This document shows positions 45,358 through 56,160 of a stretch of 64,000 nucleotides of DNA, one piece after another (within the stretch, counting starts at the first letter, position 1; every line of letters begins with the position of its first letter). The DNA lies in NCBI RefSeq assembly GCF_963678635.1, contig NC_087066.1, positions 5,051,954-5,115,953 on the forward strand. The letters are read 5' to 3'. Source of the stretch: Symsagittifera roscoffensis. Its lineage: Eukaryota; Xenacoelomorpha; Acoela; Convolutidae. Below the pieces are notes generated by a model, which saw only the letters and a program-made list of their open reading frames with translations, searched no databases and was not told the DNA's origin. The position numbers and the translations under genes are program-made.

Positions 45358-46151
45358 TCCCGGGTTGACCTACATAAACCGAAATTGCTTATCTTACAAT
45401 TTCATACACCGAAAACGCTTTTCATACAATTCCGTACATCAATTGAAAGGGAAAATGCTAGTCATTAAAAAAAACTTCCAAATGAAAATTGAAATTGCTC
45501 AAAAACTTTGTCGATTTTTTTTATCCTCAAATCGAATTTTGTACTCAAACAAACATTTTTCAAAAAAAATTTTGCATGCAAATTTTAATTTTTTGTTTGC
45601 ATAACGTAGTCGACGATGCACAAAAATTGGATTTTTTTCCGTTTCTCTGGATAAATTTTTTTAAACAGGCTAAAAACTCCTGTTTTTTTTGGATGACATG
45701 TTTATTTATGCCTTGATTAATGTTCGATAAACTGAAAATTCTGTATTGAAAAATACTCATCAATGAAATTTTTTGCCAAAACTTAAAAGTTTGATGCTTT
45801 CACTATATCATTTGTGAAGACATCACTTTTTCAACGCAGATCGTTTCCAATGCGTTCTCAATGACAGATAATCAACCTTTTGGGAAGTCAAGTGTTGAGT
45901 ACACCATAGGTTTAGTCATTTGTGTTCGGTCACGAACACATCCCAAAAGTTTTGAGAAATTAAATTTTTAAAAAATCTTTTTTTTTTGGTTTATGAAAAA
46001 AAAGCTTATCCTACACTTTTCATTTATGAAAATATGCTTATCTTAGAGTTTGTTAAACATTTTCTGTATCTATGGAATTGTAAAAAATTGTATGATAAGC
46101 TTTTTTTCATATATGAAAATTGTAGTACAAGCATTTTTGGTCAACCCGGGA
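45358..46151. mobile_element. 794-bp TIR element, TCCCGGGTTGACC family, with TTA duplication
   Basis: Both ends read TCCCGGGTTGACC inward (perfect for 13 bp), then diverge with shared TACAATTTTCATA. TTA flanks both sides (45355-45357 and 46152-46154), and joining across gives the uninterrupted element R. A 3-bp TTA/TAA duplication is usual for PIF/Harbinger. Interior shared with the copy at 24364. No transposase frame. Confidence 0.82.
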
Positions 46152-46221
46152 TTATTGCTTCATAGACCTTAATACGCAGTCGGAACCTTCAGGGCTTGGC
46201 TCTGATACGAGCAGTCTTGTT

Positions 46222-46837
46222 ATATTAATGTTAGAAAGAGATTCAAGCAACTTATTCGAAAACAATACTGCTGCTATGATTGGTTTAAGTTGTAGCGTCT
46301 TTCACAATTTCGTTCGGAATTGCAACCTGCGAGCAACCACATGACATAAAACAAAAATAAGACTACTTTTATTTCAGTGCAAAACGCTGAATATTACGGC
46401 TGACCTTCAACTTGTCTAGAATCGGTTTTGGAAAACGAAAAATTACAGCATAAGGATTTAATACGACCAATTAACTTCCTGACTTGTGTAACATGAAAAA
46501 ATGATTAATGAAAGTTTTTTTGTTTGTGTCTAGAATAAAGTAAAACAATCGGATCATGTTAACTATATCTCCCCTATGGCACCTCCCTCCGCAAGAATCT
46601 TTGGTTTTTCTATGTTTTGTCCAAAGCAAGAGTTTTTGGCAGGTTTCGCATTTAAGATTTCTCGCAATAAGGCCAAGTTGTTTCTTTTTTTGTAGACATA
46701 ATTGATCGTCGTCCCAACAAGGCAGTATTTCGGTTTTAAAAATCATTTATGCTCAGCTCGACTGGTTTTGTATTTCTCGGAAATGTTTTCTGTCGCATTC
46801 ATATTGGTTGACGCTAATTCAAAAAATTTCATGCAAA
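46222..46837. other. intergenic, no supported gene
   Basis: A 91-codon minus-strand frame here (46746-46471) has Cys pairs but no start or splice context; not supported. Confidence 0.4.
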
Positions 46838-46901
46838 CCTTGTTAACTCCCCCCCCCCCCCCCCCTATTGCAATAGGGGGGAAATTGTTAACAAGATCCA
46901 A
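46838..46901. mobile_element. 64-bp foldback with poly-C stem
   Basis: CTTGTTAACT and GTTAACAAG pair around a stem of 17 C opposite GGGGGG, with loop TATTGCAATA. The right edge (GTTAACAAGATCC) resembles the right end of the MITE at 20566 (GTTAAGTAGATCC), so it is probably a deletion derivative of that family. Confidence 0.6.
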
Positions 46902-48249
46902 ACAATCAATTAGAATCCCGCACTGACAAACAAACGTGGATTTCGATCGATTTTAGAATGAAAAAAGTATGCAGATTAGATTGAAATCTATTTAAGTTGT
47001 AAAAAAGTAGGTTAATCAAAACGAAAAAATTCAGATCGATTTGGATCGATTTGGAATCGATTTAAATCTATTTAATTTCAACGCTAAAAAAAATCGATTG
47101 CAGTCGATTTCAAATCGATTCGAGTGGATCTTAAATCTGACCTAATGAGAAATTGATCAAAATTGATTTTAAATCGATTTAAATAGATTTTTTTTTTCAC
47201 TTCTTTTTTTTCACTAATTTTTCACAAATTTTCGAATGACAGAAAAAAAAAGAAATTTTTTTGTCACATGTTCCATATACCAAAAATGATTAAAATGCCT
47301 GTAAAAGAAGATGTACGTCAGCTGACTATCGCAGAGTCTGCAAGAATCTAAGTCGGACACCCTTACAGAGACTAAAAGCAGTTTTCTGGATGATTTCTGA
47401 CGCCCACGGGTCCTAACAAACAATTCCAGACTTTCAGTCGCAGCTCTGCCATATCCACTCCATCCGAATCAATTTGTGACTATCCAGTTCCCTCTGGGTT
47501 GATTTACTGCATTTCCACCAGATTCACTCTATCCGGATGAATTTAGGACTAATCCGACGCCTCTGGGCGGTCGCGGCATTATTTGGAAGAATCATTGGAA
47601 AATCAATTAGAATCCGAAATTTCATTCCGGTCAAATGATTCGTAGCAATACCAGTGATTTGTAAGCAAAGTTATAGAACCGTACTAATAGCGCTTATATT
47701 CCGAGACCTCTCAGAGATTTTTCCCAATAAACATGAGTTACACCGTAATAAAGGGTCACTTTTAATTCATAAAAGTTAAAAGCTGACTTGATATTACCTA
47801 AAACGACTACACCTAGACTACAATTGATGTTTGATACTTTGAAACTTTAACTATTGATACTTTTCATGTTTTCATACTTCTATTATTGTCTTTTAAGAAG
47901 ACTTGACTTTACACTTCTTCTTCTTCTGTAAAACAAGATCAACCGTCCCCCATGCGCCCGTCCCGAAATCTTATCCCGCAACCCCCCAAAATGGAAATCA
48001 GAATCATAGAGTGGGCATCGGTCTTCGAAACCCTTCTAAATGAAGACGACGCGAAAAAGCAGCAAGTTATTATTTTACATAGATACGAGATTAAGGCCTG
48101 GCTTTTTCTTCATGGATTGGCTGTGAGATAAATCACCTTTCACTACAAGAGAGAAATACTCATAATCTGTTGAGCAATTAGGCACAAACCAACTACTTGG
48201 ATAGATTTTGGTCAAATAAGTTTAACTGGTAAAAATGAGGAACCTGGAC

Positions 48250-48440
48250 ACTCTGGAAGAATGCGTACTTGAAGGTCTTTCGGATTGCCTCCCTTTGTTT
48301 GGATCCACTCTTCTGGAACCCCAGCTGGACCTGGGAGGCGACCGCATTCTTCACCAGGTCCCTCACGCATGTGGCGATGATCTCTGTCATCTCGGGAATG
48401 AACTCGAAACCGGTTCTTCTCCTGGAACTGACGGACCACG
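48250..48440 (-). pseudogene. GC-rich exon-like segment captured inside the TIR element
   Basis: Minus-strand frame reading GFEFIPEMTEIIATCVRDLV and then FQKSGSKQREAIRKTFKYAF, with much higher GC than its surroundings and balanced amino-acid composition. It is open for about 60 codons and ends at GTCCAG|GTTCCT, a possible donor. It begins right beside the internal CCGCACTGAC terminus. I do not recognise the protein. It looks like a host exon picked up by the transposon, or a surviving element exon. Confidence 0.45.
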
Positions 48441-49398
48441 TCTTATCCGCACTGACAAAAATGGATTTCGATCGACTTTAAAATGAAAAAAGTATGCAGA
48501 TTGTTACGTGTCATTACATATACCAAAATTGACTAAAATGCTTGCAAAACAAGATCAACCGTCCCCCATGCACCCCATTAATTCTTATCACACAATCCCC
48601 CTTCCCCCGAATTTTTATCCCGCAACACCCCAAAATGGAAATCAGAATCATAGAGTGGGCATCTGCACCCTGGTAGTTAAGTTAACCCGGGTGAGGAGAA
48701 AAAGTGTGAATGTATGAGTGAATGATAGACCGATAGCCACTTCTATCAGGCGATGTGATCTTCAACAATTGAGCTTTAAAGTCGACTTGGCTTCTTACTA
48801 GAATTTTTATAATCTAAACATGAAAAAAGCTCTGCGTCTCTTCAAAATGGAGAGGAACTTTTTATTCGATTGTATTTTGTTTTTTTTGTCTATTTTTTGT
48901 TGTTATCCACGCAAAATCAATTTCACAAAAAAATGTCTGAAGGGGATTCAAGTGATAAACTACATTGAATTTTTCGCAATTTCATTTTTAACCCGAAATG
49001 AAGAGTCCCAAAAAAGAACCGCAGCTTAGACAAACAAATTGATTTTTTTGTATGTCAAATTTTGAGCAAATATAGCGAGCGGGCATTGTTATAACACGGA
49101 AAAACATTAAACTATTAGCTACCCCAATAATATAAGTTTCAATGCAACCCCCCAATTCTTATCTATCCATCAGTTTTGACTTAAAATAAAAAAAACTTAA
49201 ATAACTTGCTGACTTAATGACTTTTTCTGGTTTTATAGTGATTCAGACTTGATATATGATCGGGCGAATTGGGTTGGCGTGATTTAAACAGGGTGTTTTT
49301 ATAGCTAATTTTGCCAGTTGTGGTTTAAGTTTGCAGATGTAAACTAGCAATTGATCCACAGTCTGAACAATTTAGGAGACGTGAATTAAATTAGACTG

Positions 49399-49860
49399 TT
49401 TGCCTTGCGTTGTGTTGTGTGATGTATTTTGATATATATCAAATTTTACTATGCTGTTTAGAACTCACGCGCAGTTGGCTTCGTCGCTTGTGCTTGGCTG
49501 GTTCTCTGCCTGTGTTGCCTGGTGCAGCAGTTGTCTTTCTGGTGAAGCAGTCCGTCTCTTCAACCTCAGGTATGTGTGTTCTCCCCTCCCCTTTTTTTGC
49601 GTTGCCTGCTCAGCCCTTGTGGTTTTTTGCTTATTCCGATGTCTAGGGTTAGGGTTGCTCGTTCGCGGCGCTCTTGAGGCTTTCAGTTTAGCTGAGGGAG
49701 TAGGCAAACTATGCATTTGCTCGCGCACATTTTGCCTTGTGTTTTGTTGTGTGGTTTAATAAGATTTGTAATCAATTTTTCAATGCTCTTTAGGTCTCTG
49801 GCGCAGTCGGCTTCGTCGCTTGTGCTTGGCTGGTTCTCTGCCGCTGTGCTGTCCTAGTCA
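49399..49860. repeat. direct repeat of ~336 bp period
   Basis: The block TTTGCCTTGCGTTGTGTTGT ... GGCTTCGTCGCTTGTGCTTG (about 49399-49510) recurs at about 49730-49850 (GGCTTCGTCGCTTGTGCTTG again, CTGGTTCTCTGCC). Frames in it are by-products. Confidence 0.75.
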
Positions 49861-49944
49861 ACAAGTGAATGTCAATGCGACAAATTAACGTCACATTCAA
49901 AAGAAAGAGAAGCAAAACAATCTTAAGAATGGAACATTTTATGA

Positions 49945-50400
49945 ACTCAAAATCTGATTTATATTGACACTTTTCTTTTAGTCGTCAAATATGTTTTTGT
50001 CCAAAACCTGATTTGCAATGATGGTTTTCTATGATTTCATTGCATATTTTGGAGCTCAAAATCTGGTTTATTTTGACAGTTTTCTTGATTTGTTTTATAT
50101 GTTGATGCACAAAATCTGATTTACAAGGATGATTTTCTAGATTTTCGTTGTATAGCTTCGAAAGCAAACGTTGATTTTTAGCGAACTTTTTCTCTATTTA
50201 ATACATTGGTTTTTGCCCAATACCTGATTCACATTGATAGTTTTTAAATAATTTTATTGCTTATTTTTGAGCTCAAAATCTGATTTATTTATACCAATTT
50301 ATTCATTCGTAGCACAGGTTTTAGCCGAAGATCGGATTTTCAATTTTATTTTGACTTTTTTTTTGATTTCTTACATATGGTAATGCACAAAATCTGATTC
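49945..50400. repeat. degenerate ~55-bp tandem repeat, about eight units
   Basis: The core CAAAATCTGATTTA-x-TTGACAGTTTTCT recurs at about 49948, 50007, 50057, 50110, 50217, 50274, 50330 and 50390 with diverged spacers often ending in GAGCTC or ATGCAC. It lies inside the 3.9-kb TIR element. Confidence 0.65.
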
Positions 50401-50833
50401 TGAAACATCTGGCACGTGTGTTTTTATTTAAAAAATCAAGAAAAAAGTATTTCAGTTAGTTTTCTATATTGCATGTTTTTTTTTCGCCTTGTTAGCAGAA
50501 AAAATTGATTTTAATGTGTCGTAAAATCCATCGAAATCGATTTAAATAGATTTTTTAGACACTTAAATCGATTTAAAATCTTCAAAAAGATCGATTTAAA
50601 ATGGGTTTAAGTGAGATTCTGATGGATTTAAGTGAGATTCGGATGGATTTTAGTGAGACGGAAAACCCATCGAAATTGAGTCAAATCGATTTTTTCGACA
50701 CTTGAATTGATTTAAAATTTTCAAAAAGATCAACTTAAATCGATTTAAAATCCATTTGAGTTCGTAAAATGTACACTGTTAATCGATTTGAATCGATATA
50801 AAATCGACTGGAAACCATTTCTGTCAGTGCGGG

Positions 50834-51484
50834 ATCGCTTTTATTTATTTATATTCCTAATAATTAAAAAAGCATTAAAATTCATTGCGAATCAATTGTA
50901 ATCCAAAATTTTTCACTTTTAGGATAATGACAATGAGCCTAATTATAATCGATTTTTTTTCTACTAATTAAATATGCAAATTTCAGTGCACTCAACATCA
51001 ATTGCACGCTTTTAATTAAAATTGGCCACCTTTTGTTTATTTTCAATGTTATTCTGCACAAGTTTGTTACCCATTTTATGTTACTCAATTCTGTTCCTTT
51101 CAGCCACTTTTTTTGTTAGTCAGAACCTGTAGGGAGGGGGGCTTAGGGGTTTGGGTTGAATGTAGATGTATATGGTAATGATGCGTATTAATATAAAATT
51201 ATATATTGCTGTTTCTCGTACATAAATCACAATACTGCAGCAAAGGTGATGCATTTCTAGAGTTTAATGCAACATGAACCGGCGAAGCACATTTGTTTAA
51301 ATAAACAGTTCTGAATAAGTTCCATCAAAAGGCCCCGCGGTATGAAATGTCATTTATTCAGGTTTGTTGACAGTTCTTAGTTTGCAAATTAGTGTCAAAA
51401 TGTCAGCCAAATACTTCTCAAAGAATCAGAAAATTAGTTTGACAAACCAGTGAAAAATTTGCAGTTTTTCATATTCACAAACGA
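50834..51484 (+). other. upstream region of lipocalin L2, no other gene seen
   Basis: AT-rich, no TATA box close to the ATG and no repeat recognised. Confidence 0.4.
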
Positions 51485-51740
51485 ATGATAATGACTTTTA
51501 AACTGTCATTCTGCTCAATTTTTGTCATCATTATTTTCCTTCCGAACTGTGTGGCTTTTTGGTCAAGACACACATACAAGCCACCAACTTCATGTCAAAA
51601 ACCTGATGCAGATCATATTCACATGGCCATGGGAGGGAAATGGTACGAAGTGCAAAGGTCAGCAGGGTCACCTGAGCTAACTGAGATTGGTCCTTTCAGA
51701 TGTCCTCTTATGGACATTAGTTTCTTGAAACATGGATATG
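51485..51740 (+). CDS. lipocalin-like gene L2, exon 1 (signal peptide and GxW motif)
   Basis: The ATG at 51485 (a second at 51491) starts a secretion signal (FCSIFVIIIFLPNCVAF), followed by CQKPDADHIHMAMGGKW and YEVQRSAGS: the lipocalin first-strand signature G-x-W, as in L1. FRCP after the motif matches LRCP of L1. The exon ends at G|GTAAGT in phase 1. With exon 2 the protein is 224 residues. Exon 1 of L1 and L2 agree at only about half of positions, in contrast to exon 2. Expected role: secreted carrier of a small hydrophobic ligand. Both genes point away from each other across 8.75 kb. Confidence 0.85.
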
Positions 51741-52061
51741 GTAAGTGAACTAAATTTGTTTCTTTTCTTAGTTTGAGGTGATCGTGCGTTTTTTCAGGAT
51801 TAAATTAGATTGAGTTGACCTCATCAATTTAAGTGAACAAGCGGCTTTGAGAGCTTACTGGTGTCAGGGCTTATCATATCCCATTTGTCAATTTTTTTAA
51901 AATTTTTGTACTATCTAATTTTTGAGAAAAAGGTATGCAGCTTTTTGTGTACAGCAATATATCTTTCAGAATCGGTTCTAATTTTTTCGTGTAAAGGGTG
52001 AAAACGCTTTTCTAGCTTATTTAGTTTGATTTTTTTTTGCTTAATAGCGTCTGCAATTTAG

Positions 52062-52480
52062 GTTGGCACTTGGAAATTAACCAAACAGTGTTCATGACTC
52101 TGAGCGAACCAAAGACGACCACCCACTATGTCCATCAGCCATTCTCCCTCCAGTCTACATCAGAGGGGGCATTCGTGTACTCAGAGGACAAACTTCAGCC
52201 CCCCAAAAAAGAACCCGACTTCTTCATAGTCCATTTTGGAGGCCAGTTCCTCCTGACTTACTCATGCATAGAAAACGTCAGGGGCGTGTTCGAGGAGTCC
52301 GCCTCTATCTATTCACGTGACCCTCATCCCAAAAAGCGTGAACTTAAAGAGGCGGAGAAAGTGTTCCAGGAAAAAGGGATTAAAACAAACTTGGAAAGCG
52401 TTGATCAGTGGAACTGTCATGATTTTGAGTCTGACATGGATGCATGGCTATTAAGGCCACACAGCAGTTCCACAGAATGA
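52062..52480 (+). CDS. lipocalin-like gene L2, exon 2
   Basis: The acceptor CAATTTAG|GT (52060-52061) follows a 321-bp intron and restores a Gly codon, giving G-WHLEINQTVFMTLSEP. HQPFSLQSTSEGAFVYSEDK, FFIVHFGGQFLLTYSCIE and VFEESASIYSRDPHPKKREL follow, then a charged helix (KEAEKVFQEKGI) and a C-terminal tail with NCHDFESDMDAWLLRP to the TGA at 52478-52480. The Cys in the tail, missing from L1, could pair with one in exon 1 as in many lipocalins. 52133-52378 is nearly identical to L1. Confidence 0.85.
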
Positions 52481-52570
52481 AAAAACTGAACCAAAAGGAT
52501 GAATACAAAAGAGCTGTAGAACTTTTCAAGGCAACTACAGAAGTATTTTTTTGATAAATGTTTCATGCAA

Positions 52571-52576
52571 AATAAA
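52571..52576 (+). terminator. polyadenylation signal of lipocalin L2
   Basis: AATAAA 91 bp after the stop, followed by a GT-rich stretch (TGTCTCCTCTTGTG). Confidence 0.65.
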
Positions 52577-53559
52577 TGTCTCCTCTTGTGAAGTTTTTGT
52601 ACCCTAATTCGCAAACTATTGAGTTTCTCCCAAAGTAAAATTTTACAAGATATGTCACTCAAACATATTAAATAATGCAATACTCGAGCATGGTCTTTAC
52701 AAGATTCTTGATGGTGCTTAAATATGCTGGCCTGATAAATCATTCAAGATACTCAAATCTTGCAAGTTTCTCAGAAGATCTTACAGGAATCATACAACAT
52801 AGAAAAAATTTTACGATTCATCTAAGATCTTCTGTTTGTAAAATTTAATAAGATTCAAGTAAAAGTTTCTTGGACAGCACTATCAGAGCTTGATAGAGAT
52901 AAAATTCCTGAGGTTCAGTTTCTCTATTTAAAACATTTCTAAAGTTGCCGCTACAAAACGTTTTGGAGAATTTTCAACTAAAAATTCAAAACGATATATA
53001 AGTTAATTGATCGAGTTATCAAAAATCTCTTCTTTCTGTTTCTTTTTTTTCAATTTTTAAATAGTTTGAATGAAAACTGATCTTAATCGTTTTCAGTCTG
53101 AACTTAAACAAAAAATGAATTTTTTTAATGATAGGCACATTTATCATTTTGCATAATGATGTGGCAATATTGCGCGAATTAAAAACTCTGGAACTATTTT
53201 TTTCATTCAATGTATGTCACTGTTATAATGCACTAACTCAATTGGCCAGCAAGCTATTTTGCAAGATCTGATTTACAAGATTGTACAATATAACCAATTC
53301 GAAATGTAGCTACATTTTTTGGCAAAATTCTAGAGGAAAAAGTCACAAAAAATCTTAGAAGATATATACAAGTTCTAAATTTATGATGCAAGATGCGAAC
53401 CGGATCTTAAAAAAAGCACATCCTTGTCAACTAGGGTTATTAACAAAGGAGAGAAGTTGAATATCTGTTTTCAACAATTATCTTCTCTTCTTTCTGCTAA
53501 GTGTCTCAGCTAGCAATTTTTTGATATCAACCATGACTTTGTTCAAATACAGTTTTCAG
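52577..53559. other. intergenic, no supported gene
   Basis: Only short AT-rich frames. Confidence 0.4.
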
Positions 53560-53622
53560 GAATTGAGTATGCGGTTCGAACCCTCTACAGTTTGAAACAG
53601 CTCGAGAACTTTCGAGCGTCAG
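53560..53622 (+). CDS. orphan 63-nt internal exon, phase 1-1
   Basis: Bounded by a good acceptor (AATACAGTTTTCAG) and a consensus donor (TCAG|GTGAGT). Only one frame is open, and it is the one with phase 1 at both ends, encoding IEYAVRTLYSLKQLENFRAS. I could not connect it to other exons; flanking exons may lie beyond large introns. The protein is not recognised. Confidence 0.45.
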
Positions 53623-54942
53623 GTGAGTCACTTTTGGTTGATTAAGTTTTTTCATGACGCGTTTATGAATCATGACTCTCCGGATATCAACCACGATCAC
53701 CCACTTTGCTAATCAGCCGTTCAGAGTTTTTAATGATTGCAGATGTTTTTAATGTTTTGTTTTGCTTTCAGGTTTTTGGTTTATGTTGTTGTATATTCAG
53801 ATTTTCTCTTACTAGTTCTTTGCTAGTTAGTTGAAAGGTTTTTGTCTTTGTACCTAAATACCTCTGAACTTTTCTCTTGCGCCCTGTTGAACAGAGCCCG
53901 AGAACATTTTTGCTACTTCAAGCAGTTGTCCTGGAATTTGCCAATTTAAATGTTCGACAAAAAATTGGCAGTCTACGCCTGGTTTTTAGCAAAATTCTTT
54001 GAAAACCACATTACGAGGCCACTCTGTGTAGGTCTTTGGAATCTTGAGTCAAGTTTTTGAACACGTTAAAAATTTGTCAGAACGAAGAAAACGAAATGAC
54101 AAAGAAAGCACGAAAAGAGCGTCCTTGTTGCTGATTCCGCTTGCCATTCGCAAAATACACAGTTTGACCTCGTAATGCAGTCTTGAGCTCTTAAACAGAC
54201 CCAAAACATTCCAAATAACACCTTGTGACTTTGACCTGGTTTCCCTCGGCAGGTAGCCCAGGAATTGAGCAATGAACAAAAAGTATCAAGGGACAAAAAC
54301 CACAAGGATTTCAAACGCAGGGTATCGAGAACCTTACTTTCTGATCACAAGAACAGATGAAAAAGTTGATTTAAACTTTTTCTGTTTAAATATATGCCAA
54401 AAACTCTAACGAATAAAACAAAACCAAACAAAAAAAAGTTAAAATCAAACTTCTGAATTTGATACTACTCTCGATCCCAAAGTCATATTTTTGAACTGAT
54501 TTATGTTAGATATTCTCTTGGTTAAGTAAGTTTACCAGTTAAAAGTTTTTTTCAGGTAGTCATCAGACTCTTTTTCACGTCGAATAATGACGTTTTTCAT
54601 GTCCAATTCCAAGTAGTTTTTTTAAGCCAACTTTTAAGCCAAATTATCGGTTTGTTTTTGCTCAAATTAACATGAAAATAAGTTATGTCAGGTCTATCAG
54701 GATACTGAGTTGGGACTGATGGTCTAACTCATAGAGTAATTTCAGATATAGGACAACCGTCTGCTCGTCACGCTATCTTATTTTCGGCCGGATAGATTCG
54801 TGCAACATCTTAGTCTATTACCGATCTTAATCTTACTCTTATATCTCTTAGTCTCAATAGATCTAGAAAATACTGGTTTGTTACGAGTTGGTCTTTTGGA
54901 AAAGGCAATTAAGCTGTACGTTAAATTCAGAATGCTCTGGTG
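53623..54942. other. intergenic or intronic, no further exon seen
   Basis: Two overlapping minus-strand frames at 54049-54314 read Cys- and Phe-rich sequence but have no supporting context. Confidence 0.4.
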
Positions 54943-55899
54943 CTGATTGTTTCACAAGCAGCCAAAATAAATAAGTACAAACTTGAGGATCGTAGTTTTT
55001 AATACAGTTCGGGTTGGGGTGTTCGATTTTTTATTTCGACTTTCTCGAATAAAAATTGGTAGGATTTGATCGTATCGACGCAAATTTGGCATGTCTTGAA
55101 GTTAAGGATGTATATATTTAAGTATCTTTATATGTTTCAACTGTGTCTCACTAAGAACTTCACAATCAAAAAATGTGAAAAAAAGAGGACTGAATTTATC
55201 TATATGGCGCTGAAGCCTAATGCAATTTACTTATGCCGCGCTGAAAACTGTTACCAGATGAAAATAGGCAAGCCAGTTAATCATAGCAATTTCTCATACG
55301 ACTGAAAACTTAACATTTTTTTTTATTGGCTGATGGGGGACAGATACATTCACTTTAAAAAACTGTCCGCGCATATCAATATATTTATTCTCGTGATGCG
55401 AAAAAACGTACCAGATGACAACCTGTTTCAGGCGACAATTCGTAACGGTAACACTGATTCACGCGCATTATTTCTCTTGTGGTGGATGTGAGTACTGTGG
55501 AGTGAAACGGAGCAAATGAAATTTACTCCTCAAGGCCTTTTTATGATTTGTTGCCTGTTACGAATGGTTGCCTGTTACGATTTGTCGCCCAACCCTTTAT
55601 TTTGCGTTGTCAGCTCTTGGTTGTTGTCATTTTGCATCGTCGGCTCTTCATTTTGATTGAGCAGAATTATGCCCGGTGCCACCTCCAATTTTCGTTGGGA
55701 TTCGAGTGTTTCAGGCACGCTAAGCAGTATTGTGAGGCCATTGTCGCAATTGCCATCAAAAGAAGGATTATCACTCCGTTTTTTACCCGTTCTCTATTTG
55801 CTCATAAGATCTTTCGTTTTTCTGTTGTGGTTATTGTTTGACCTACCGGGGCTGAGGTGCTTGCTTCATGATTCAAGTGAAACGGTCGAACGATGTCCG

Positions 55900-56160
55900 T
55901 TTGCCGAGAGTTGCTCGATTTTATTCGAAGTTGTTCGTCTTTGTTTGACTTTGTTTGACTTCGTTTGACTATACAGGACGTTGTTCTATTTTGTTCGATT
56001 TGTTTGACTTTATCAGACATTGTTCCACTTTATCGGACATTTTTCGACTTCGAACGACCATGTTCGACTCCATCGGGAATTCTTCGAATTTAGTCTATAT
56101 TGTTCGAATCTACCACACCTCTTTAGTCTTTCTACCAAATCGTTCGTCCTTACTTGTTGT
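55900..56160. repeat. degenerate TTTGTTCGACTT-type minisatellite
   Basis: Short irregular units such as TTGTTCGACTTTATCGGACA repeat across about 260 bp; the equivalent array in the second B block is at about 58545-58800. The repeated frames in it are composition artefacts. Confidence 0.65.

Larger units (their letters stand above)
44371..46221. mobile_element. element R, copy C (inverted), split by two later insertions
   Basis: Pieces at 44371-44398, 44917-45357 and 46152-46221 are, in inverted order, the right end, body and left end of element R as seen at 25.1 and 26.4 kb. The gaps are filled by the elements at 44399-44916 and 45358-46151. Confidence 0.75.
46917..50833. mobile_element. 3.9-kb TIR element with AAATCGATTTAAAT arrays and internal duplication
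   Basis: Left end CCCGCACTGACAAACAAACG then GGATTTCGATCGATTTTA; right end inverse CCCGCACTGACAGAAATGG. About 250 bp inside each end (46950-47190, 50510-50820) are runs of AAATCGATTTAAA variants. A second left end (CCGCACTGACAAAAATGG at 48447) with the same following 60 bp shows that a shorter copy is nested or tandem; shared blocks around 47930-48026 and 48548-48670 (CCCAAAATGGAAATCAGAAT) support this. It holds an exon-like segment (48250-48440) but no transposase. Confidence 0.65.

Noticed and set aside
49640-49665. GGGTTAGGG, telomere-like
   Set aside because: Only about two units; too short to be an interstitial telomere tract.
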